21,437 nt of DNA. Origin: DATARH01 sp035534535 (lineage in GTDB: Bacteria; Pseudomonadota; Alphaproteobacteria; ATCC43930; CGMCC-115725). The position numbers were made by a program, and so were the translations under genes. The notes below the pieces were generated by a model that was not told where the DNA came from, did no database searches, and saw only the letters and a list, made by a program, of their open reading frames with translations. Of the stretch, positions 15,664 through 21,437 are shown piece after piece (within the stretch, counting starts at the first letter, position 1; the number at the start of each line of letters is the position of its first letter). The DNA is taken from positions 1 to 21,437 of the forward strand of contig DATLRS010000235.1 of assembly GCA_035534535.1 (NCBI GenBank), read 5' to 3'.

Positions 15664-16304
15664 CAACTGCGGAAACCGCGCTCCTCGTCGCGGGTCGGCC
15701 GCGTCTCGACCACCTCGTCGATCAGGCCGAACTCCTTCGCCTCGGGCGGGGTGAGGAATTTGTCGCGCTCGACCGCGGCCGAGATGACGTCGATCGGCTG
15801 CCCGGTGTGGCGAACGTAGATCTCGTTGAGCCGTGCCCGCAGCCGCAGGATCTCGCGGGCCTGGATCTCGATGTCGGTGGCCTGCCCCTGGGTGCCGCCC
15901 GAGGGCTGGTGGATCATGATGCCCGAATTCGGCAGCGAGAAACGCTTGCCATGGGCCCCGGCGCACAGCAGGAGCGACCCCATCGAGGCGGCCTGACCGA
16001 TGCACACGGTCGACACCGGCGAGCGGATGTACTGCATCGTGTCGTAGATCGCCAGCCCCGAGGTCACCACCCCGCCCGGGGAGTTGATGTAGAAGGCGAT
16101 GTCCTTGCTCGGGTTCTCCGATTCGAGGAACAGCAGCTGCGCACAGATGAGGCTCGCCACCGCATCGTGCACCGGCCCGACCAGAAAGATGATGCGCTCC
16201 TTCAACAGGCGCGAGTAGATGTCATAGGCGCGCTCGCCGCGGTTGGTCTGCTCGACGACCATCGGCACCAGGTTGTTCATGTAGGTTTCGAGATGATCGG
16301 CCAT
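15663..16304 (-). CDS. clpP: ClpP, proteolytic subunit of ClpXP
   Basis: ClpP forms two stacked heptameric rings with internal serine-protease sites and works with ClpX. The 213-residue protein shows the full catalytic triad: Ser107 in GQAASMGS, His132 in MIHQPSGG and Asp181 in VERDKF (equivalent to E. coli Asp171). The conserved NLVPMVVEQTNRGERAYDIY lies at 11-30 and FYINSPGG at 71-78. The first ten residues may be removed as a propeptide, as in the family. GAGAGGG precedes the ATG at 16304; an in-frame ATG at 16349 lies too close to tig and lacks family support. The gene follows tig by 41 bases and is probably cotranscribed with it. Confidence 0.98.
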   Translation of the reverse strand: MADHLETYMNNLVPMVVEQTNRGERAYDIYSRLLKERIIFLVGPVHDAVASLICAQLLFLESENPSKDIAFYINSPGGVVTSGLAIYDTMQYIRSPVSTVCIGQAASMGSLLLCAGAHGKRFSLPNSGIMIHQPSGGTQGQATDIEIQAREILRLRARLNEIYVRHTGQPIDVISAAVERDKFLTPPEAKEFGLIDEVVETRPTRDEERGFRS

Positions 16305-16345
16305 TGCCCTCTCCTTCAACCGCGCGCCGGGGATGGCGGGCAGGT

Positions 16346-18025
16346 TCACGATGCTGTGGTCGCGTCTTCCGCCGGGTCGGGGTCGGGGTCGGCGCCGTCG
16401 CCGTCCGGCGCGCCGCTGGCGATCAATTCGCGCGGCGTTACGCGGCGCTCGCCGGGCTTGGCCAACTCAACGATAAAGTCGACGACCTTTTCCTCGTAGA
16501 TCGGCGCACGCAGGTTGTTCAGCGCCTCCGGGTTCTTGCGATAGTAATCGATGACCTGACGCTCGTAGCCGGGGTGGCGCCGCGCTTCCTGCGTCAGCGC
16601 CTGGTTGAGCTCCTCCTGGGAGACCGTAATATTGGCGTTGCGGCCGACCTCGGCAAGCAGCAGGCCGAGGCGCACGCGCCGCTCGGCGACCCGGCGGAAT
16701 TCGGCGCGCGCCTTCTCCTCGTCCGGGTCCGCAGCGGCCGCCGGCTCGGAGTCCGAGGCGCCCTCAAGCGCGGTCTCCTCCGGCGCGATGATTGCGGCCG
16801 CATCGAGCGGCTCCTCGGCCGCCGCCGCCGACCCCCGCGCCGCCGGCACCTCGTGCGCGGCCGGTTCGCGCGCCGTTTCGTGCGGCTGCGGCCTATCGGC
16901 CTCCGCGCCGGCCGGCGACCGGTCCGAGGCGCCTTCGAGCGCGGTCTCCTCCGGGGCGATCATCGCGGCCGCATCGAGTGGCCCCTCGACTGCTGCGACC
17001 GCTGGGGCCGGCGCCGCCGCCGCCGCCGCCGTGGCCTGCTCCGCCGCCAGCTGTTCGCGCTGCTGCTTCTCGGCTTCGTATTGCTGCCAGATCGACTGGA
17101 ATTCGACCTCGACCATGCCGGTCGGGACCGGGAACTCGTAGCGCTCGAAGAGCTTGTCCAACAGCGCGCGCTTCAGGTGCTGGCGGGCGACGCCGTCATA
17201 GTCGCGCTGCATGCGCTGGCGAATCTCCTGGCGCAGTTCGGCCAGGGTGGTGAGCCCGACCGCCTCGGCCAGCGTGTCGTCGAGGGCTGCCGGCAGGCGC
17301 TGGCGCACCTCCTTGACGGCCACCTCGAACACCCCCTCCTTGCCGGCGAAATCGGGGTTGCCGTAATCCTCGGGAAAAGTCACCCTCACCGCCCGCGTCT
17401 CGCCGACGGCGGCGCCCAGCAGCTGCTCGCTGAAGCCGGGGAGCAGGCCCTCGGCGCCGAGTTCGATCTGGCGGCCCTCGCCGCGGCTGCCCGGGATCTC
17501 ATCCGCGCCGACATGGCCGACGACATCGGCGACGATGATGTCGCCGCTCTCCGCCGGTCGCTCGACGGGCTCCGATTTGCGCTGCCCCTCGGCGATGCGC
17601 TCGACGGCCCGGTCGACATCCTCCTCGGGGACCTCGGCGATCAGCCGCTCAAGCTCGAGCGAGGCGAAATCGGGCTCCGGCATATCGGGCAGCACTTCGA
17701 GCGACATGTTGTATTCGAGATCGGTGCCTTCGCTCGCCGAGACGATCTCGACCCGCGGCGGCAGGGCGGGGCGCAGATTGTGCTCGCGCATCGCCTCGGC
17801 CGAGCTGTCCTGCACCGCGCTCTCCAGCACTTCGCCGCGCACCGCCGGGCCATAGCGCCGGCGCAGCATCGGCATCGGCACCTTGCCCGGGCGGAAGCCG
17901 GGAATCCGCACCGACTGGCCGATTTCGCCAAGCCGGCGGGTGATCTGGTCTTCGACCTCATTGGCCGGGACGGTGATCTTGAACTCGCGCTTCAGCCCCT
18001 CGGCGCTGGTCTCGGTTACGTTCAT
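16346..18025 (-). CDS. tig: Trigger factor, with an unusual repeat-bearing insertion
   Basis: Trigger factor is a ribosome-bound chaperone that shields nascent chains. The ribosome-docking signature GFRPGKVP is at 43-50, the prolyl-isomerase domain is about 157-245 and the C-terminal arms follow. The protein has 559 residues, about 110 more than the usual 430-450. The excess lies in the C-terminal domain between QQREQLAAEQ (near 330) and DPDEEKARAEF (near 433). It is Ala/Pro/Glu-rich and contains two near-identical 22-residue units, PLDAAAMIAPEETALEGASD and PLDAAAIIAPEETALEGASD (with preceding two residues, 347-368 and 404-425). The flanking helices match the family on both sides, so this is an insertion rather than a frameshift. 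The ATG at 18025 has only a weak GTGAG sequence upstream. It lies 35 bases after tRNA-Leu. Confidence 0.97.
   Translation of the reverse strand: MNVTETSAEGLKREFKITVPANEVEDQITRRLGEIGQSVRIPGFRPGKVPMPMLRRRYGPAVRGEVLESAVQDSSAEAMREHNLRPALPPRVEIVSASEGTDLEYNMSLEVLPDMPEPDFASLELERLIAEVPEEDVDRAVERIAEGQRKSEPVERPAESGDIIVADVVGHVGADEIPGSRGEGRQIELGAEGLLPGFSEQLLGAAVGETRAVRVTFPEDYGNPDFAGKEGVFEVAVKEVRQRLPAALDDTLAEAVGLTTLAELRQEIRQRMQRDYDGVARQHLKRALLDKLFERYEFPVPTGMVEVEFQSIWQQYEAEKQQREQLAAEQATAAAAAAPAPAVAAVEGPLDAAAMIAPEETALEGASDRSPAGAEADRPQPHETAREPAAHEVPAARGSAAAAEEPLDAAAIIAPEETALEGASDSEPAAAADPDEEKARAEFRRVAERRVRLGLLLAEVGRNANITVSQEELNQALTQEARRHPGYERQVIDYYRKNPEALNNLRAPIYEEKVVDFIVELAKPGERRVTPRELIASGAPDGDGADPDPDPAEDATTAS
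16752..16988. repeat. Duplicated 66-bp segment within tig
   Basis: Bases 16752-16817 and 16923-16988 are near-identical copies 171 bases apart, exactly 57 codons, keeping the trigger-factor frame. Substitutions between them are few and leave the encoded 22-residue unit almost unchanged (M/I and a Gly/Glu difference at the edge). Confidence 0.9.
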
Positions 18026-18060
18026 CGCAGAATGCTCACATCCATTGTCGTCAAGCCGCC

Positions 18061-18145
18061 TGGTGCGGGCGGGGGGATTTGAACCCCCACGATTTTCACC
18101 GCTGGAACCTAAATCCAGTGCGTCTGCCAGTTCCGCCACGCCCGC
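18061..18145 (-). tRNA. tRNA-Leu (anticodon TAG)
   Basis: The minus strand folds as a type II tRNA: acceptor GCGGGCG/CGCCCGC, D arm TGGCGGAACTGGCAGACGC, anticodon loop TTTAGGT within CTGGA/TCCAG (anticodon TAG), a long variable arm GCGGTGAAAATCGT, and T arm GGGGGTTCAAATCCCCC. The discriminator A and CCA are encoded. It is 35 bases upstream of the tig start, so RNase processing of a shared transcript is likely. Confidence 0.97.
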
Positions 18146-18165
18146 GGCCGCCGCCCGGCGGCGTC

Positions 18166-18174
18166 ATTATCACA
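18166..18174 (-). promoter_or_regulatory. Predicted extended -10 of the tRNA-Leu/tig promoter
   Basis: On the minus strand TGTGATAAT (18174-18166) is an extended -10 element (TG-N-GATAAT) about 20 bases upstream of the tRNA-Leu 5' end. No clear -35 element was found at the right spacing, so the call is tentative. Confidence 0.45.
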
Positions 18175-18211
18175 CTCGCCCGCCGGAACATAGCGAACCA
18201 CCGCTCGGGGC

Positions 18212-19651
18212 TCACGTCGCGCGGCTCAGATTGCGCACCGCGGCGGCCGCGGCGACCTGTCCCGCGTCGCGATAGGCCTCGTGATTGGCCTCGATATCGG
18301 CGAGCCGATAGAGGTAGTTGACCATGATCCCGGCGGATTGCTGCAGGCCCTTCGGCGAGACGTCGCCGAGCCAGTTGAGCCGCTCGACCCGCGCCCCGTT
18401 GCTGAGGTGGAAATGGGCGACCGGGTCGAGGGCGCGGCCCGAGGGCGCCCGCGCCTGCAGCAGATAGCGCGCGCCCAGCCGCAGCAGCGGCTCGCGCAAC
18501 GCCGCCGCGACGCGCGCATCCTCGTGCCAGCCGGGCCGCGCGAGGAGGCGCAGCAGGATGGCGTCGCCGGATTCCTCGCCGCCATCGCCGCCCAATGCCT
18601 GCAACGCCCGCGCTTCGCCCGCGCCGAGCAGCCCGCCGCGCTCGCTCTGCGTCTGGAGCCAGGTGCGGAAGCCGGGCAGCGGCGACAGCGTCGCAAACGA
18701 TTTGAGGCGCGGCAATTCGCCGGCCAGCGCATCGACCACCCGCTTGATCAGGAAGTCGCCAAAGCTGATCCCGACCAGCCCCTTCTGGCAGTTCGAGATC
18801 GAATAGAAGATCGCGGCATCGGCGGTTTGCGGGTTGCCGATCGGCGCCGCCTCGTCGAGCAGCGCATGGATGTCGCCGGCGATGCCGGCGACCAGCGCCA
18901 CCTCGACAAAAATCAAGGGTTCGTCGGGCATGCGCGGGTGAAAAAAGGCAAAACACCGGCGGTCGACCTCCAGCCGATTCTTCAGATCGGTCCAGCCCTG
19001 GATCTCGTGCACCGCCTCGTAGGCCATCAGTTTTTCGAGAAGGGCGGCGGGCGCCTCCCAGGTGATCCGCCGCAACTGCAGAAAGCCGATGTCGAACCAG
19101 TTGGCGAGCAGGTCGCGCAGATCGTCGGCGAGGCCGCGCAACGCCGGATCCTTGCCGGCGACCTCGATCAGCTCGGCGCGCCGATCGACGAGAAACTTGA
19201 CGCCCTCCGGCAGCGCGTTGAACTGCCGCAGCAGGGTAACCCGCGGCGGCGCCAGCGCCGCCCGCAACGCGCGTTCGGCGGCGGCCCGCGCAGCCGGATC
19301 GGCCGCCGCACCGACCAGCGCGCAACAATCGTCGATGACGTCGTGGTCGGTGTCGAATTCCTCCGCCAAGAGGCGCAGAAAGCGCTCCCGACCGGCGGGG
19401 TTGAGTGCCAGATAGGTGCGCCCCAGCTCGGCCGTCCGGGCCCGCGCGGTGACCTCGCCGCCGCGGCCGTCGAGGCAGCTCAGCATCTTCTGGTGCAGCC
19501 GGGCGGCGTCGTCCTCCGGCAGGTCGGGCCGCAGCGCCCCGGACAGGACGCCGCGCGCCGACAGCGCGATCTCGCGCCAGGCGCTGCGCAGATTGGCCAG
19601 GGTGCGGTCGAGAACGCCATCGAGAAAGCCGCTGGGGGCGTGGTCGCTCAT
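18212..19651 (-). CDS. Malonyl-CoA decarboxylase
   Basis: The enzyme converts malonyl-CoA to acetyl-CoA and CO2. The 479-residue protein has the N-terminal helical region (residues 1-190, with LALNPAGRERFLRLLAEEFD) and the GNAT-like catalytic domain. Family motifs are FFHPRMPDEPLIFVEVAL (236-253), the serine-containing FYSISNCQKGLVGISFG (282-298), LSPLPGF (322-328) and HFHLSNGARVERLNWLGD (413-430) with the catalytic-type His415. The ATG at 19651 is chosen as the first Met in frame; a TTG at 19699 would add 16 residues. It lies 54 bases after nnr on the same strand. The role may be malonate use or control of malonyl-CoA; no other malonate gene is in the window. Confidence 0.95.
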   Translation of the reverse strand: MSDHAPSGFLDGVLDRTLANLRSAWREIALSARGVLSGALRPDLPEDDAARLHQKMLSCLDGRGGEVTARARTAELGRTYLALNPAGRERFLRLLAEEFDTDHDVIDDCCALVGAAADPAARAAAERALRAALAPPRVTLLRQFNALPEGVKFLVDRRAELIEVAGKDPALRGLADDLRDLLANWFDIGFLQLRRITWEAPAALLEKLMAYEAVHEIQGWTDLKNRLEVDRRCFAFFHPRMPDEPLIFVEVALVAGIAGDIHALLDEAAPIGNPQTADAAIFYSISNCQKGLVGISFGDFLIKRVVDALAGELPRLKSFATLSPLPGFRTWLQTQSERGGLLGAGEARALQALGGDGGEESGDAILLRLLARPGWHEDARVAAALREPLLRLGARYLLQARAPSGRALDPVAHFHLSNGARVERLNWLGDVSPKGLQQSAGIMVNYLYRLADIEANHEAYRDAGQVAAAAAVRNLSRAT

Positions 19652-19705
19652 GAGCTGTCCGCGGTTGTTGCGAGCCAGGAGAAAGGCTACCCAAGGCAAA
19701 GATTA

Positions 19706-21220
19706 CTACGCCGGTTCAGGCGGCAACACACCGCCCTTCAGCGCGGCGAGCGTCGCCGGCAGGGAAGCGACCAGATCCTCGCTGACGAGCCCCGGTCCGG
19801 CCCGGGCCGCCGCCTCGCCGTGCAGCCAGACCGCCGCCGCTGCCGCTTCGAAAGCGGGCATGCCCTGCGCCACAAGGCCGAGCACCATGCCGGCCAGCAC
19901 GTCGCCCGCTCCGGCGGTTGCCAGCTCGGGCGGCGCCCCCTCGTTGATCGCGGCGCGGCCGTCGGGGGCGGCGATCACCGTGTCGCTGCCCTTGAGCACC
20001 ACCACCGCACCGCTCGCCAGGGCGGCGCGGCGGGCGCTGTCGAGCTTGCTGCCGGAGCGCTCGAACAGGCGGGCGAATTCCCCTTCATGCGGGGTCAACA
20101 CCGGCACCGGCACATTCGGCGCACCGATCGCGGCAAACAGCGCGCCCGGATCGTCGGCAAACACGCTCAGCGCGTCCGCGTCGAGCACCGCGCGCTTCTT
20201 GCCCGCCAAAATCGCCAGCGCCGCGGCGCGCGTCTCGGGGCCGGTGCCGGCGCCCGGCCCGATCAACGCCGCGTTGCGCCGCGGGTCGGCGAGCAAGCCG
20301 CGAAAGCCGTCGATGCCGTCGGCTGGCTGGACGATCACTCCGGTCAGCGCGGCGGCATAGAGCGCGAACGCCGCCGGCGGCGCCGCCACCGTCACCAGCC
20401 CGGCGCCGAGCCGCGCCGCGGCGCCGGCCGCCAATCGTGCGGCGCCGGTCATCACCGCGCCGCCGGCGACCAGCGCATGCCCGCGGGTGTATTTGTGGCT
20501 CGCCGCACCGGGCCAGGGAAATTGCGCCCGCCACCAGTCGGGGTGGTTGGCCGCGACGCTCGGCCCCAGCCGGTCGAGCACCGCGGCCGCGATGCCGATC
20601 GGCGCGACCAGCGTCGCGCCGCAATACTCGCGCCCGGGCAGCAGCAGATGCCCCGGCTTGCGGCGGAAGAAGGTGACGGTCAACGCCGCGCGCGGCGCAA
20701 TGCCGCGGACCGCGCCGCTGCCGCCGTCAACCCCGCTCGGCACATCGACCGCGACGACCGGCAGAGGGCGCGCCGCGAGGGCCGCGATCACCTGCGCCGC
20801 CACCCCCGCGATCGGCCGCGCGAGGCCGGCCCCGAACAGGGCATCGACCACCAGGGCTGCGCCCTCCAGGCTCGCCGTGCCGAGCGGCTCGACCGGCCCC
20901 GGCCAGCGCGCGGCGGCCGCCGCGGCGTCGCCCGTGAGCGCGGGGCGCTCGCCGCACAGCGCCAGCCGCACCGGCCAGCCGCGCTCGGCCAGGATGCGGG
21001 CCGCGACAAACCCGTCGCCGCCGTTGTTGCCGGGGCCGCACAGCACGACGACCGGCCGAAGCGGCCAGCGCCGCGCCACCGCGTCGGCGACCGCCCGGCC
21101 GGCATTCTCCATCAGCGCAATGCCGGAGACGCCGCCGGCGATCGCCAGCCGATCGGCCTCAGCCATCTCCCCGGGCGCCAGCAGCGCGTGGCGGGCCCAG
21201 CCTGTCGCCAGTTCGCTCAT
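19706..21220 (-). CDS. nnr: Bifunctional NAD(P)H-hydrate epimerase / ADP-dependent NAD(P)H-hydrate dehydratase
   Basis: This enzyme repairs hydrated NADH and NADPH: the N-terminal half epimerises the R form and the C-terminal half dehydrates the S form using ADP. The protein has 504 residues. The epimerase domain carries VVLCGPGNNGGDGFVAAR (58-75), and DVPSGVDGGSG follows. The kinase-fold dehydratase domain has KYTRGHALVAGG, LTPHEGEFARLF and the GAGD motif at 437-440 with catalytic-type Asp440. An ATG at 21283 would add 21 residues, but the family start resembles MSELATGWARHALLAPGEMA, so 21220 is preferred; neither has a strong ribosome-binding site. It is the first gene before malonyl-CoA decarboxylase and diverges from tRNA-His. 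Confidence 0.95.
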   Translation of the reverse strand: MSELATGWARHALLAPGEMAEADRLAIAGGVSGIALMENAGRAVADAVARRWPLRPVVVLCGPGNNGGDGFVAARILAERGWPVRLALCGERPALTGDAAAAAARWPGPVEPLGTASLEGAALVVDALFGAGLARPIAGVAAQVIAALAARPLPVVAVDVPSGVDGGSGAVRGIAPRAALTVTFFRRKPGHLLLPGREYCGATLVAPIGIAAAVLDRLGPSVAANHPDWWRAQFPWPGAASHKYTRGHALVAGGAVMTGAARLAAGAAARLGAGLVTVAAPPAAFALYAAALTGVIVQPADGIDGFRGLLADPRRNAALIGPGAGTGPETRAAALAILAGKKRAVLDADALSVFADDPGALFAAIGAPNVPVPVLTPHEGEFARLFERSGSKLDSARRAALASGAVVVLKGSDTVIAAPDGRAAINEGAPPELATAGAGDVLAGMVLGLVAQGMPAFEAAAAAVWLHGEAAARAGPGLVSEDLVASLPATLAALKGGVLPPEPA

Positions 21221-21297
21221 CCCGGGCAAAAATGGGGCGCCGCGGCGTCGGGGAAAAGCCGCATCGCGGAAAAGAGCCGGCATCGCCGGAAGCCCAA

Positions 21298-21326
21298 CTT
21301 GACGCTGCCCCGCTGATTCGCTACCT
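21298..21326 (+). promoter_or_regulatory. Predicted tRNA-His promoter
   Basis: CTTGAC (21298-21303) is followed after 17 bases by CTACCT (21321-21326), close to the alphaproteobacterial TTGAC-N17-CTATAT pattern. Transcription would start a few bases before the tRNA 5' end at 21338. Confidence 0.6.
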
Positions 21327-21337
21327 GCAACGCGGAT

Positions 21338-21415
21338 GGCGGGTGTAGCTCAGTTGGTTAGAGCGCCAGATTGTGGATCTGGATGTCGTGGGTTCAATTC
21401 CCATCACTCGCCCCA
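21338..21415 (+). tRNA. tRNA-His (anticodon GTG)
   Basis: A full cloverleaf is present: acceptor GCGGGTG (after the histidine-specific G-1 at 21338), D arm TAGCTCAGTTGGTTAGAGC, anticodon stem CCAGA/TCTGG with loop TTGTGGA (anticodon GTG), and T arm GTGGGTTCAATTCCCAT. C73, which pairs with G-1, and the 3' CCA are encoded. A short T-rich stretch (21416-21423) follows, with no hairpin beyond the tRNA itself. Confidence 0.97.
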
Positions 21416-21437
21416 TTCTTTTCAATTGCTTAGGGAG

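Noticed and set aside
15664..15792. Loss of the catalytic aspartate in ClpP
   Set aside because: The first Asp of the E. coli ERDTERD stretch is Ala here, but counting from the C terminus shows the catalytic residue is the second one, which is kept as Asp181.
16620..17060. Frameshift or fusion as the cause of the long trigger factor
   Set aside because: The frame is continuous, family sequence resumes in the same frame after the insertion, and the duplicated unit is an exact multiple of three bases.
16304..18082. A 592-codon open frame on the plus strand opposite tig
   Set aside because: The minus-strand frame is trigger factor with complete family motifs on both sides of its insertion; the plus frame is Arg-rich shadow.
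18281..21316. A 1011-codon open frame on the plus strand
   Set aside because: It is antisense to malonyl-CoA decarboxylase and nnr, both of which have clear family motifs. Its sequence is Arg/Gln/Gly-rich and low in recognisable domains, as expected for a shadow frame in GC-rich DNA.

Overview
The window looks like chromosomal DNA of a high-GC alphaproteobacterium, most likely Rhodospirillales-like. Three things suggest this: GC-rich codon use throughout; the gene order tRNA-Leu, tig, clpP, clpX, lon, hup, tRNA-Val; and promoters close to the alphaproteobacterial TTGAC-N17-CTATAT pattern. No insertion sequence, phage gene or CRISPR array is visible. Gene calls rest on reading the proteins, not on database searches.

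Left part (1-3168): the 5' part of a TupB-like ABC permease runs off the left edge on the minus strand. Diverging from it is thrS followed by infC. Ahead of thrS is what looks like a complete ribosome-dependent attenuator: a promoter, a possibly leaderless 25-codon leader peptide with four Thr codons in five, a 9-bp antiterminator pairing and a GCAA-loop terminator. infC appears to start at a rare ATA codon placed correctly behind a strong Shine-Dalgarno sequence.

Metabolic part (3227-10979): a family III CoA-transferase (-) diverges from a crotonase-fold protein (+) that lacks both catalytic glutamates of enoyl-CoA hydratase. A tight three-gene minus-strand operon follows: a substrate-binding-protein-like protein with no signal peptide, then two tandem HpaB-family flavin oxygenases. 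A 379-bp intergenic stretch with repeats separates it from an M20 metallopeptidase (+).

Protein quality-control block (11017-18145, all minus): transcription runs tRNA-Leu(TAG), tig, clpP, clpX, lon, hupB, tRNA-Val(TAC). These genes fold nascent chains (trigger factor), unfold and degrade proteins (ClpXP, Lon) and compact DNA (HU). Trigger factor carries a low-complexity insertion of about 105 residues containing a duplicated 22-residue unit. The lon and clpX leaders hold strong hairpins; the lon hairpin covers its ribosome-binding site.

Right part (18212-21415): nnr (NAD(P)H-hydrate repair) and a malonyl-CoA decarboxylase lie on the minus strand, and a tRNA-His(GTG) with its own promoter lies on the plus strand at the right edge.

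The most interesting candidate is the thrS attenuator. Next are the lon leader, the signal-less binding protein with paired HpaB proteins, and the trigger-factor insertion.
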